Below are positions 1 through 10,329 of a stretch of DNA of 64,000 bases, one piece after another; position 1 is the first letter of the stretch, and each line of letters starts with the position of its first letter. The stretch lies in assembly GCA_026770025.1 (NCBI GenBank), contig JAMXDE010000046.1, positions 186,001-250,000 on the forward strand. Reading direction: 5' to 3'. The stretch is from Craspedostauros australis. Taxonomy: Eukaryota; Bacillariophyta; Bacillariophyceae; Mastogloiales; Achnanthaceae. Both the position numbers and the translations under genes were made by a program. The notes under the pieces are model-generated. The model was given only the letters and a program-made list of their open reading frames with translations. It was not told the DNA's origin and did no database searches.

Positions 1-832
1 ATGCCACTTTCGCACTTGCCTTTTGCTGCTTCGCCTTGTGGACAGGGGGTGGTTGTGATTGTGGCTGTGCTGTTTGGAATACGACAGCAGACCCGATCCC
101 TTGCGGACGATCAACACCGACTGGTCGAAGGAGGGTCCCGATTCATGTGCGCTCGTGAACTTTGCGTTCACTCCGCTTCCGGTCAACCCAGAACACTCAC
201 TTTTCTGTCTGTCGTGTCGTGTCGCATCTTGTGCTCTTGATTGACTTCGAGAACTTTGACATTTCCCTGTTTGTCTTGTCACGACTGCTTTGTGCACGAG
301 CACGAATCGTGGAAAACGGACTCACTCGATCAATCGCAGATGTCATACACACGACTTGTGTACAATACCGTGATATGACGTCAGAATGATAGACGTGTCT
401 TGGAGAGACAACACAAATGACATTTAGTTACGAAAGGTATGATTGGATTCGACCAATGTTCGTGTCCACAATGATCCCGGACAGGATTCAATACAAGAGA
501 GAGTCCTTTTGAGTTCATCGTTCAATGGCACTATTCGAACGAACATGTTCGTGTTCGATAAAGGTACCAGGGAGTGTTCATTGTGGGGAGTCCTTTGTGT
601 GGTGTATTCATCTTGCTCTTTGTTCCAACCATAGTCTACACACAACTATGTCCGGACACACACGTTGTGCATTTGCTACCATCCTCACCCACAATCAGGA
701 GGCAACCTCGACTCCTGGCGTGTGTACACAACACGTTCGTAAATGTACTAGGACACGTTAACACATAATCATTCCTCTGTGGAACGCAGCAAACTCTGCG
801 TTGAACGGGAGGCCCACCTATCCACCTGCATT
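1..832. other. No gene recognised at left edge
   Basis: Short overlapping open frames occur on both strands, but none exceeds about 80 codons and none resembles a known family. The stretch contains many copies of GTTCGTGT/ACACGAAC-like words. It may hold the 3' flank of the TMEM65-GAF gene, which ends at 833. Confidence 0.5.
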
Positions 833-2818
833 CTATTCGGGGAACAAATTCGGCTGTCCTGCGGTTTGCCATATGTTGCTGTTGTTGCCATCCCGCGAGT
901 TGTGGATGCCTGACAGCCCGTGCTCCTTCAGGATGCGAATAGTGTCCTTCAGTCGCACTTCCTCCTCATCTTGTTCGTCGGTGTAAATGGATTGCAAGCT
1001 CACGGAGATGTGGCTTGCCAGCGCCATGAGGATCTGCACATCGCGGTCCAGAAAGCCATGTTGCAAAGTATCGACGGATGCTTTGCGGAATCCTTGCGCT
1101 GCTTCGTCCGCCGCTGCGGCCTGTCCGCCAGAGATCTTGTTCATCGCCTGAATCACAGCGATCGTGCGTCCTTGTCCGTCCAGCACAGGCACGACGGCCA
1201 TGTTCTTGACGTGGGAAGGAATGACGGTCATGATCGAGCGCGTATCGTCGTCATCTTCATCACCATTGTTGCTGTCATGCCTGTCGTTGATGGAGGGGTC
1301 GGTGGCGAAATCAGGTTCGGCATGCACGTCGTAAATATTCCAGGGACGTCCGGTCATGGCGGCTCGAGACACGATGCCGCGGCCCAGCGGGATCATCAGA
1401 GCGGAGTTGGGGGATTGGGAAGACCCTGGCACCATCATCGTGGCGCCTTCGAGCAGGCGGATGTTGCTGGAGGGGTCGGAACCATCGATGCGCGATGTGA
1501 TGGAATGCAACGTATCCATGACTCTTCCGGTTGCTGAGCTGAAACCCATGTCGTTGTCTGTGGATGCCGCGGATGATGAGGGCGACGACGACGACGATGA
1601 TGCGGTCGATGAGTGCATCACAGATGGCTTAATCTTGGGCAGCACGTAGTACATGGCATACAGGTGCGTCCCCGTCGCTGTGGGACGCAAGCTGCGCTTG
1701 TCGATAGTCGTCGACGCAGATCCAAAGATGGAGGTATGCCACCAATACAGAACATCGAATAGCGACGAGGATGATGCAGCAGTCGGTTTGGCTTTTGCCT
1801 TTGTTTTCCTTGGTTGCAGTGCAGGCGGTGGCTGAACGCGAAGGTACAGGCACGTTGATTCTGCTCCCACCAACGTCTTTGCTTCCGTCACGACGTCACG
1901 GAAGAGCTTCTCCAGGTGGGCATCGCGCTTCTTGCGCTCCGTCTTGTGCGGATCCAGGAACATGAGGGGGAACATGCCGATGATGCATCCGATGACAATG
2001 CCCACGCCGCAACCGAGCTGTCCCGTCCATCGCACGGAACGCAGCTGACGTTGGGCATCGGTGAGCTTGGGCACGGGGAGCTTGAGGACCGTGGTGCAGA
2101 AGTCTTCAATGACGGTGCCCAGCATGATCCCAGCCACGTCGCTGATGATGTTGCCGATGGCGGCTGCGCAGAGCGTCGAGATTCCCAGCATGACACCTAG
2201 CGACGTGTCGATGGCGTCACCGGCAATGATGAGGATGGAATTGTCCATGATACCGAATCCGATGAACGGTATGGCCTGTGCGAGGGCCACCAGCTTGAGC
2301 TGGTCTCTCGTTGGCTCGGGAACGTGCGGAGTGGCGCCTGCGGCCACCTTGGTCGATGCTGATGATGATGCCGTGGTCGATAGATGACGCCGCTGCGTTC
2401 GTCTCGTATGCTGCTTGCAACTCCGCTTGCAATGGCGGTGCAATTGCATTGAATCACGCAGTGAATGATTTGCGGCGTTTGTCGTTGCTGTTCGTTTGAC
2501 GACATTTCGCATAGCAGAGTTCGTCGCCGACGCCATGGCAAGTTGCATGCCATGTCGAGCGTGCGTTCTACTTGTTGTGGTGGCATTGCCACGAGAAACG
2601 CATGCGGTGAAATCATTCATGCGCATGCCTCGCGTCGCCGACTGTTGGAGCTTCGTTGTACGATTATTGATGCACGTCAGCAGACTGTATTGACGAAGTT
2701 GGCGAGGGCTATGCTGTGGATGCTGATGATGCCACTGCCTCTGCAATTGAATTCGTTGCTGCAACTTCCACAGGAGCTGGCGGCGATGCATGCCCGCAAG
2801 CGTTGCGATGGTGTGCAT
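833..2818 (-). CDS. TMEM65-family membrane protein fused to a C-terminal GAF domain
   Basis: This single-exon frame encodes 661 residues. The first ~150 residues are rich in Arg, Gln, His and Ser, and end near 'RRHLSTTASS', which looks like a mitochondrial presequence. Residues ~165-290 match the TMEM65 domain: 'AIPFIGFGIMDN', 'AGDAIDTSLG', 'AAAIGNIISDVAGI', then a hydrophobic 'GVGIVIGCIIGMFPLMF' helix. Human TMEM65 is an inner mitochondrial membrane protein linked to Na+/Ca2+ exchange. From ~residue 305 to 640 there is a GAF-like domain interrupted by low-complexity Ser/Asp inserts: 'TEAKTLVGAESTCLYL', 'GIVSRAAMTGRPWNI', 'AVVPVLDGQGRTIAVIQAMNK', and 'LMALASHISVSLQ'. GAF domains bind small ligands such as cyclic nucleotides. 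The first Met gives the presequence, so I kept it. The TMEM65 call is strong. The ligand and the exact organelle are inference. Confidence 0.82.
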   Translation of the reverse strand: MHTIATLAGMHRRQLLWKLQQRIQLQRQWHHQHPQHSPRQLRQYSLLTCINNRTTKLQQSATRGMRMNDFTACVSRGNATTTSRTHARHGMQLAMASATNSAMRNVVKRTATTNAANHSLRDSMQLHRHCKRSCKQHTRRTQRRHLSTTASSSASTKVAAGATPHVPEPTRDQLKLVALAQAIPFIGFGIMDNSILIIAGDAIDTSLGVMLGISTLCAAAIGNIISDVAGIMLGTVIEDFCTTVLKLPVPKLTDAQRQLRSVRWTGQLGCGVGIVIGCIIGMFPLMFLDPHKTERKKRDAHLEKLFRDVVTEAKTLVGAESTCLYLRVQPPPALQPRKTKAKAKPTAASSSSLFDVLYWWHTSIFGSASTTIDKRSLRPTATGTHLYAMYYVLPKIKPSVMHSSTASSSSSSPSSSAASTDNDMGFSSATGRVMDTLHSITSRIDGSDPSSNIRLLEGATMMVPGSSQSPNSALMIPLGRGIVSRAAMTGRPWNIYDVHAEPDFATDPSINDRHDSNNGDEDDDDTRSIMTVIPSHVKNMAVVPVLDGQGRTIAVIQAMNKISGGQAAAADEAAQGFRKASVDTLQHGFLDRDVQILMALASHISVSLQSIYTDEQDEEEVRLKDTIRILKEHGLSGIHNSRDGNNSNIWQTAGQPNLFPE

Positions 2819-3845
2819 GGTGAGCGTGAATTCGCTTGCGGGCTAAAGGTGGATGGCGGCACCGTTTGATAAATGAATCTCGCGATGGCAGCACCTGGTG
2901 CCGTGAAGTTTGGTTGCTGTCGTTGCTTGTCGCCTTGTCTTGCAATCTTCGTCGAGTAGAATGGGGTGGAATAGTAAAGTAGAGTAGAGCCGCCGTGTGT
3001 ATACTCGTTCCCCACCAATGCCCGCACCACACGTTCGGTGGCAAAGAGTGGAAGAATGAGTCACACCGGCAAAATCTCCATCAACCTCTTCACTGACGGC
3101 AGCGCGTAACAACCACGATGATGGACCACGTTGAAGATACGTTGGTGTGTGTAGATATGTATTCTACAATAGACGGGTCCGGATACGGTCTGCTACGCTA
3201 CACTGTGAAGGAGATGGCCGTGGTGTGGCTTCTTCGTGATGTGAATGTTCGGATGGCAATACCCGCAGAGAGGAGGGTCTGAGCAGACAGAGGTGGCAGA
3301 ACGCAGTTGTGGCCGTGTTCCGGATTGTGTGATGTGGGGGTTCTGTTCCCCAACGCCGTTGTTCTCATTTTTCCAACACCACGGACCAAACGACCCATCC
3401 ATTCGCGAATCCACCCGGACTCGGGAATGCGCAACACATGAACAGTCTACGATGCAGAAACAAAGAGAGAGAGAGAGAGATGCGAGGAATACCTACGGCC
3501 ACGAGAACCCCCGCAGAGTAAACCAACGCACCTGACAGACGCAGCCGACAGACGCAGCCGACAGACACACTATGCGGAGACGAGGACGATGAGTTGGTTG
3601 ACTCCCTGTTTGCTTTAGAGTAGCGTGGTATGGAACGTAACCGTTGTCAGAGTGCGGCAGAGCATGAGTACGCATAGTGCAGAGTACACGGCCTTGCATA
3701 GTATCGGTATCACGCCATACCTTGTCTTCGCTGAAGCGCCAGCCCCCATTGCAGCCTGCCACCAGTGCCCTTTCTCGTAGAGTAGAATGATCGTATGGAT
3801 CATCGTACTCATACTCGTACATGTTTCCGTACATGTATTCGCACT
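2819..3845. other. Intergenic region between two minus-strand genes
   Basis: This is presumably the promoter side of the TMEM65-GAF gene (near 2819) and the 3' side of the nucleotidyltransferase gene (near 3845). It contains GTAGAGTAGAG at about 2979, TAGAGTAG at 3616 and GTAGAGTAGAATG at 3778, a motif that recurs in other gaps. A short GA microsatellite lies at 3467-3480, and a direct repeat of 'gacagacgcagcc' at about 3535-3560. I see no coding gene. Confidence 0.5.
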
Positions 3846-5780
3846 CTACAAATCCTTGCAGATGCGACGGCGTTTGGTGGCGCGGGCCTCTTCGATCTTC
3901 GAGATGTTGGCCTGCTTGTTCTTCTTGTGGACCTCTTCGAAAGAGAACTTGTTCTCCCCAACAGCATTCTTCCATGCCTTCTTTCCGTCGATGTCCATGC
4001 GGCTGGTCAGGATGTAGGGTTCTCCTTCCTCAGGCGTAACCTCGACCTTCACTTCTCCTTCCTTCGCAACGATCTCCGTCTCGGACATGACGTTGTAGAG
4101 GATGGCACCCTTGCCGGCTGTGATCTTTGGTGCCACGCAGTTCACCAGGATCGCCCCGTCGGCCGACAGCTCCTTGGTCTCGACCTTGCAGACCAAGGAG
4201 TCCTTGACGGTGCCCTTGCCAATCTTGCTGATGAACATGTAGGAGTGCGTCAGATCGACCTCGCCTTCCTTGCTCGTGGTTGCCTCGTCCGAGATGCTCA
4301 GGAACTTCTTCAGCAGAGCGCACTCCGTGTTGGAATCCTCCAGGAGGAGAAGCGAGTTCTTGGAGTAGAGCTTGAGCTGTCCGTAATCCCACCAGCACGC
4401 GCTCTTTCCAACATTGACGGCTCCGAACAAGCCCATCTTCTCGCCCATGTCGAAGCCCTTCTTGAACGCTGCCATGCGCTTGTAGTGCGGTCCGGATACG
4501 GTCTCCTCGATGTCCTTCTGCTTCATCAGCCGCATGTAGTCGGCCTCGCTGAGGGTGAGCGGCATCCAGAAATCCGGATCAGTGTCAAGCTTGGCAGTCT
4601 TCTCAGTGAGCTCCTTGTCATACTCGGCGCACAACGCGGTCAGAATGGCAGCACTGACACTGAAGCTACCCAGGGATGGTCCCACCTGCCCGATCTCACC
4701 CAAGGACCCCAGCATCTGCACTGCTGTGGGATGATCCACCTTCTCGACCTGGGCAGCCTCGGCGATGGTGTTGTCGTCCTTGGCCTTCATGACGGCGATG
4801 ACACCGTACTTGTCCAGGCCTTGCTCCGTCCACTCTTCAGCGGTCGGTGCAGTGTCACCAAGCAGGGTGCACATGATGTCGATGTGGTGGGTTGGGGTGT
4901 ACGCGAAAGTTTCGACGGATGGCAGGAAGACCTGGTCGCCCCAGTACACGCTCATGCGTCCCTTGCGAGATGGAGCGTAGATCCCCGTCTGTCGCACAAC
5001 GGCCTCCAGCACTGTCAACGGTTCACCGTTTGGTCCCAGGAATGGAAGTTTCTGTTTGTATTCGCACGCATTATATGCAATTGCATCGAATTGCGTGGTG
5101 AAGAGGATCGAATGATGGAATGGATGGAAGAGTGAGTCAAATGAAGAAGAAGAAGATGATGAAGAGAGAAGGAAGGGGGCAAGGGAGGGCGGATCGATGG
5201 GCGGGTGTACTCATATGGCAGATCTGTCCCCAGGGCTCCAAGAGGCACCCAAACCTCCCTCCGATCAAAATCGACATCTCACACATGGTGCACCCTGAAG
5301 CAAACGCCAAACGCCCAACACCAATCGCAACATGACACAATGCGACAAAGTAGAGGCACCTACAACTCCTGGTTTGTTGTTGTTCTCGCTAGCAGGCAGT
5401 GGCGCCAACCGGGTGCCTTTGCCAGCCGTGTGGTACAGCGCTGCGCTGATGGATCCATCCGAGAGCTTGGCGACCAGATCCAGACCATCGAGCTTCTCCT
5501 TTGCGTACTTGACGGCCTTCTGCCAAGCGTAGAGAGTCCCGAGGCCGTTGCCGGCTCCCGATCCACCCCAGTCCTCGCTGACGGCAATGACCAACGGGAA
5601 GGCCCCGGCCTTGGCATCGTCGCCTTCCTTCTTGGGGCCCAGCTTGGACATCCAGAAGTCCGCCTGGTGGTCATCGGTGGTGCAGATGATGGTGACATCG
5701 TAGACATTCTCTGGCTTGGTCATGGCCGTCACGGCGGCCTCCAGCCGGGTGTTGATCTCTGCTTGGTCTGGGGCGGACAT
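3846..5780 (-). CDS. Sugar-1-phosphate nucleotidylyltransferase-like protein, two exons
   Basis: I read this as complement(join(3846..5051,5364..5780)), 540 residues. The donor is GTT|gtaggt and the acceptor is caaacag|AAA, both phase 0. Joining them gives 'NNNKPGV' + 'KLPFLGPNGEPLTVLEAV', a continuous nucleotidyltransferase sequence. The 312-bp intron is 5052-5363. The signature 'HTAGKGTRLAPLP' (residues 117-129) has the GxGTR pattern of NDP-sugar pyrophosphorylases. It is followed by 'KPGVKLP' (the activating Lys region) and 'VYWGDQVFLPS', equivalent to the metal-binding GD site. The C-terminal ~200 residues look like a beta-rich domain ('DSLVCKVETKELSADGAILVNCV'), as in L-fucose-1-phosphate guanylyltransferase and related enzymes. 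Such enzymes make UDP- or GDP-sugars for glycan synthesis in the cytosol. The substrate cannot be told from sequence. The start at 5780 is the Met before 'SAPDQAEINTRLEAAV'. Upstream in-frame sequence is Arg/Glu-rich and looks non-coding. Confidence 0.75.
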
Positions 5781-6734
5781 TGTCGTTTCTTCTTTGCTTC
5801 CTCGATGTGCTGTCTTCGATTGCAATGGCGAATATACTTGCGAATTCAAGAATAATGAAGAGGTTGCTTCTCTCCTTGGGTTTGGCGGATTCGGTTGCCT
5901 TTGGTTGGCTTGCTCTCTTGTGACTTCCTGTCGGCGTCTGCTGCGTCTCCTCTCTCTTTCTCTTTCCTTCGTTACCGTTGGCGCTATCACTGGTTGCTGG
6001 CCGCATCTTTCGCTCTCTCCTTGGATTTGGGTTCGGATCCTTCTCTCTTCTCTTTTGGCAGCGGTTGGGACATCATTGTGTCTTGGCGCCGGTTTTCGTG
6101 ATGCCAAATTTGGCGTTGTTGGCACGAAGTGTCGTGACCACTACTCGTGAATGAAACTCGTGACCACCACTCATGACTGCAAACTCGTGACTCGTGGACG
6201 TTGAGTTTGTGTTTGTGTTCGCGCGACCAGAGATCTCATTTTAACGCCTTTCTGACGTGTCCATCTCATGAAAGAAGCTAATAAAGCACTTCATTGACGC
6301 ACAGAATTCGTGAAATTGGACACATCTTGGCACGCGTGTCGTGTTCTGTTCCTTCTTCTCGTTGTTGTGTGCGCCAGTTCGTAGTCAGCAAAAGGAAGGA
6401 TGCGCACTCTCCAGACAGCGTTGGCGCCCTCTCCCAAACCAGGGTGCGATCAAGAAACAGACAAACAGAGAGACGAGGAGAGGAACGGGAGAACATTGAA
6501 ACGAGGCAACCACACACACCGCTCAACCCCATACTCCAACACACCAACAACAGACATCGAATTGCCACTCACATTCATCACACAGTGCATGGCACTCATG
6601 CTAATACAAGCTATCGAAGACACACGATCAATATCTTTGCCATAGGCAGCTCAGACCACACACTTGCTCGACAGCCAATCCGGCGGCAATCGGCCAACGT
6701 CAATCGTCGAGCATTCATTGACCATCCTCTCACA
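5781..6734. other. Divergent intergenic region
   Basis: This lies between the starts of the minus-strand nucleotidyltransferase and the plus-strand ankyrin gene, so it should hold both promoters. It contains a near-repeat at about 6134-6200 ('cgtgaccac...cactc[ga]tga') and pyrimidine-rich tracts at about 5940-6050. No gene is recognised. Open frames here are Arg/Ser-rich readings of simple sequence. Confidence 0.45.
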
Positions 6735-7433
6735 ATGCCGAATGCTACGAACGAACAACTCTGTAGTGCTGCCTTGGCAGGTGACTTGTCGGTGTTGAGG
6801 GAATGGAACAAGCAGAACAAAACGCGGAATGAAGGAGTTGATGTCAACAAGATTACAGACAGGATTGGTCTGACTCCCCTTGAAAAGGCATGCTTCGGTG
6901 GCCGCCTGGAGTGTGTCAAGTACCTCATCGAATTATGTGAGGCGAACATCAACTGCAAAGGCAAGAATGGTTGGACTCCCCTTCATTGGGCATGCTCCAA
7001 GGGCCACCTGGACTGTGTCAAGTACCTCATCGAATCATGTGAGGCGAACATCAACTGTAAAAACAACCGTGGTTGGACTCCACTTCATCGGGCATGCAAC
7101 GAAGGCCACCTGGAGTGTGTCAAGTACCTCATCGAATCATGTGAGGCGAACATCAACAGCAAAAACAACGATGGTGAGACTCCCCTTCATCGGGCATTCA
7201 ACAGAGGCCATCTGGAGTGTGTCAGGTACCTCATCGAATCATGTGGGGCGAACATCAACTGCCAAAACAAAGATGGTTCCACTCCCCTTCGTTGGGCATG
7301 CCAGAACGGCATGCTGGAGTGTGTGGAGTCCCTCATTAGAGGACTTTCGCCTTCAGCTCACCCACAACTACAACAACTGCAGCAACACTTGCAACAAACA
7401 AGCAAGAGAATGAACAACCACAAGAACAGTTGA
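6735..7433 (+). CDS. Ankyrin-repeat protein
   Basis: The frame encodes 232 residues from the Met of 'MPNATNEQLCSAALAGDL'. An upstream in-frame Met at 6294 would add 147 residues of basic low-complexity sequence, so I prefer 6735. After one degenerate repeat there are five canonical 33-residue ankyrin repeats, such as 'GWTPLHWACSKGHLDCVKYL'. The 99-bp units are almost identical at DNA level, which points to recent internal expansion. Ankyrin repeats mediate protein binding, and no partner is visible. The frame ends in a Gln/His-rich tail. The sequence beyond the TGA at 7431 stays Lys/Gln-rich and is followed by BTB-like pieces, so an original ankyrin-BTB gene may have been longer. The annotated frame could be a truncated remnant or the first exon of a spliced gene. 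Confidence 0.65.
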   Translation: MPNATNEQLCSAALAGDLSVLREWNKQNKTRNEGVDVNKITDRIGLTPLEKACFGGRLECVKYLIELCEANINCKGKNGWTPLHWACSKGHLDCVKYLIESCEANINCKNNRGWTPLHRACNEGHLECVKYLIESCEANINSKNNDGETPLHRAFNRGHLECVRYLIESCGANINCQNKDGSTPLRWACQNGMLECVESLIRGLSPSAHPQLQQLQQHLQQTSKRMNNHKNS

Positions 7434-8689
7434 GACAGCAGTTGAAGCGGAAGAAGCAAGATAATGAACACAAACACAGCAGCCACAAGAGGACCAACAT
7501 CAGCATTGGAGAAGACCAGCTCAGATCATTCCAAACCAAGAACAGAGCAGGCACCATCTTCTTGTGTGGACAGGACGACGAACAGTAACCAATCAAGGCA
7601 AACGCCAAAGTCCTCATGATCACCCTCCCATCCATTCAGACACTGATCGACAAAGGAATCTAACATCACCACGCGGTTCCGACGACCTTCCAGTTGAAGC
7701 ACACCTGGTGTGGATAGAGCAAACCGCCGCTCAACTGTGCACAGCAGTGGCCTTCAGGGCGCTGCTCAAGTGGATCCATCTCCGGGCCCGGAACAGCCGC
7801 AGGAAGTAATCAGGACGTCGTCCTGCTCCCACCATACATGATACAAACGAAACCCAACACAACAACACAGATTTCGCGCCCTCTGCCCGCGTGGCGGGCA
7901 GTTGCAAAGGGACGGAGAAAGGCGCAGTCGATTAAGAGACTAATCATTGAGTTATTTATTTATTTAACATCACCACGCGAAGGATGGCACCGAAGACGGC
8001 ACGGCCCCCATCCAAACAACCATCACTCTTCCCAACCTTCAACCAAAACACGTCCGAGACGTCCTCCAATGCATCTACACAGGCAAGATACCTTCAATAA
8101 CAGCGCTCGTGACAACGCTGCTGCTCACATCGGCGCCCATGTTGGCGCTCACCACGATGTAGATGCCTCTCACCAGCCAACTCCCACCCTCACTGGACAG
8201 GACGATCTGCAACAGCTGATCCTTGTGGCCAATGAGTTCGGCTTCTGGCGACTCAAGCTTGTTCTTGAAGCAGAGTTGATCCGTAAGCACATCACAGAGG
8301 ACACTATGATAGATGCGTTGATATTCGCCCATGAACACAACTGTGCACTATTGAAAGATGCGTCGATGAGGCTTGCAGCTGAGAATGAGGACACATTGTT
8401 CAGTCATCCAGATTTCAGCTAGCTGATTCCACACCATCAACTGATGACGGAGACCCAAGTGTTTTGCAGTGGGAGAATGGAGAGTGATGGTATTGATGAC
8501 GAGTACAGTCCAATGTCGATGGTGGAGTTGTACAAGGCTGTGGGCGAAGACGAGGGTACAGCACAAGTGGATTCATACATGGATCGCGCAACGTTGATGA
8601 ACTTCGTGCGCTCCTCCACACCCGCCATGGTGGCCGGGGCGCTGCTGAGGAAGAGGAGCGAATCACAACAACAGCAGACTGAGAAGTGA
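7434..8689 (+). pseudogene. BTB/POZ-domain gene remnant (possibly the 3' part of the ankyrin gene)
   Basis: BTB-like segments are spread over two frames. 'PVEAHLVWIEQTAAQ...FRALLKW' lies at about 7695-7775. 'ITLPNLQPKHVRDVLQCIYTGKIPS' lies at about 8018-8100 in another frame. The first frame resumes with 'LILVANEFGFWRLKLVLEAELI', 'ALIFAHEHNCALLKDASMRLA' (8210-8400), a TAG at 8420, and 'TLMNFVRSSTPAMVAGALLRKR' (8590-8660). That order matches BTB followed by a short BACK-like helix set, as in ankyrin-BTB or SPOP-like proteins. I find no convincing introns that would join the pieces, so decay is more likely than splicing. A direct repeat 'taacatcaccacgcg' at about 7661 and 7966 brackets about 300 bp, which may be an insertion. 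Confidence 0.45.
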
Positions 8690-8758
8690 CCGAATGATGG
8701 AGTAGAGTTGATGCGTACAATTAGTAGTCAGGGTAGTATCCATTGTGTAAGGAGGCAA

Positions 8759-9330
8759 TCAACGATGCATCCAATGTTGCGCCTGGCATGTCGTGACATG
8801 TTGTTCTACGCACGATCGCATCGTTCGCAGCACAGCCTGGCTGGACCGCAAGGCGTGATCTTCTGCCAGCAGCAGGTTCGCGTAGTCCGCCGTTGCTTTG
8901 TTGATGGCCCCGACGCTGTGCTGCATGTGATCCCGGCTGGTGTCCAGCACGTTTATCTGCAGTATCATCGGACAGTGTGGCACAAAGACGACAGGCTGGC
9001 CACCGCTGTCATCATCGTTGTCGTCACCGATCATACGATTTTCCATGATGTGGAAAGAGTTGTGTGAGAAAAGGATGCGGACTCCACGGAGTTCATGCAT
9101 GGAGTGCAGTACTCCACTACAACTTGACAGAGCAGGATAAATTGCTACTTCGCCTTGTTGTTGCTGCGACAGTCTATCGATGATATCGCGCAAGGCGCAC
9201 GCCAGCTACCACATGGCTACCGATGCAGCCGACAAAGATGACGAACCAGGAGAGAAGTTGCTGATGCCAAAGCAGACGATTTCCTTGATTTGTTGATCCG
9301 ATGAGTGCTGCTGTTCCAAGCCATGCTAGC
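8759..9330 (-). pseudogene. SRR1-like domain gene remnant with one in-frame TAG
   Basis: Read on the minus strand from about 9330, the sequence gives 'EIVCFGISNFSPGS', then 'AASVAMW', a TAG at 9208-9206, and 'LACALRDIIDRL' in the same frame. It continues with 'VAIYPALSSCSGVLHSMHELRGVRIL' and 'VVFVPHCPMILQINVL'. This is the order of the SRR1-like family: 'cyGiGnfs', 'QLALLL', 'DPvfs..e...L...g..vl' and 'f.MPHCp..Ly.nll'. The TAG sits where the family has the Gln of QLA, so CAG to TAG is the likely change. SRR1 is involved in clock and phytochrome signalling in plants and has homologues in animals and fungi. The family's start and the C-terminal 'GNSF' motif are missing or eroded. The identification rests on motif memory. 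Confidence 0.45.
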
Positions 9331-9381
9331 GGCATCCTGGCACTTGTCAATTGGGTGCGCAATAGAGTAGACTGCTGCCTA

Positions 9382-9801
9382 TTATAGCTCTGTTGTGCTT
9401 GTGGTTGGATCGCTCGTGTAGTTGTGGTCCATCCAACGGCCATCAGCACACTGCCTTCGTTCCTCCTTCTTCATGAGAAGAAACAAGTGTATTTGAAAGC
9501 TTCCAAAAAGCTTCACCACAGCCACATCATGCGGATCTGAATCGGCATGAAAGTTGGAGCAGTACTCTGGATGATTTACGATGGTCTTGTAGATGTTGTA
9601 GCGATTCATCGGAACAGCGCCGAAGGATTGCGCGCAATGGGATAAAGTTAGAACGATGTCCGGTGCGATGAGCGCGCCTCTGCACACATGCTTCATGCCA
9701 TCAGTCAGGCTTGACATGAAGGGAAAGCTGAGCTTCGGATCCACCGCTTCACCATCAATGATCTGAGGCCGTGCATCGAAGTCATACAGCAGACGATGCA
9801 A
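9382..9801 (-). pseudogene. Trypsin-like (S1) serine protease fragment
   Basis: The 139-residue frame contains 'RPQIIDGEAVDPKLSFPFMSSL', the usual activation-site start of an S1 domain (IIgG.a). It then has 'CRGALIAPDIVLTLSHC', in which the catalytic His is in 'LSHC' instead of 'TAAHC', and 'DPHDVAVVKL', the catalytic Asp motif. After that the match stops. The Ser-containing half ('GDSGGP') is absent in the next several hundred bases in any frame I read. Upstream is a Pro/Thr/Ser-rich stretch next to a GA microsatellite (about 9896-9918). It may be an exon of a gene whose other exons are lost, or a truncated copy. It lies next to the SRR1-like remnant on the same strand. Confidence 0.45.
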
Positions 9802-10137
9802 GGATGTTGTGTCTGCTCATGGACAATAACCTCCGATGTGGAAGGCGAAGATGCCGATGGAGCTGGTGTTGGTGTTGGAGTTGGAGTGCGTCTCCAGAGA
9901 GAGAGAGAGAGAGAGTGAGGGTGGGAGCACAGCGCATCACCTGATCGACATGGTATGAGCATGGCTACGTACGCCGCTCTGTATCTCTACCCTTGCTATT
10001 GCCATTGCTCTTGCGATGAGTGACTGTCTCTGCCAAGAGTGTCGTCCAGCCTTGCTCTTCACTCGTATCGTCGTCATGGCCACCATCTCCTCTCTGCTCA
10101 TCCGTCGCATCACATCACATCACATCATGTATCTGTT
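9802..10137. other. Non-coding gap with GA microsatellite
   Basis: A (GA)n tract sits at about 9896-9918, and a 'cacatcacatcacatcat' short tandem repeat at about 10109-10128, immediately left of the putative transposon end at 10138. No gene is seen. Confidence 0.5.
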
Positions 10138-10182
10138 CAGGGAGCCATGGTAATATAGATAATTTCCCTCGGGTCAAAAATC
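10138..10182 (+). repeat. Left imperfect terminal inverted repeat
   Basis: GGGAGC, GGTAA and GGGTC blocks match in order the inverted sequence at 14995-15039. About 30 of 44 positions are equal by hand alignment. Confidence 0.4.
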
Positions 10183-10329
10183 GAAGATCCAACGGGATTC
10201 ATTCGAATTGGCAACCACACAAACAAAAAATGACGACAACGACAGGCAAAATGGGTCTCCTGCGCGATGCATTGTTCGTGCGTTTACAACCAATTACTCT
10301 GCTCTGCTCTACTTGCTTAGTCTGTCTCT

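Noticed and set aside
3795-5135. 446-codon plus-strand open frame
   Set aside because: It is antisense to the nucleotidyltransferase exon, whose product has clear family motifs. The plus-strand product has none.
9206-9208. TAG read as glutamine (altered genetic code)
   Set aside because: TAG is the natural stop of CDC123 and of the Gln-rich gene, so only one codon in a decayed gene is affected.
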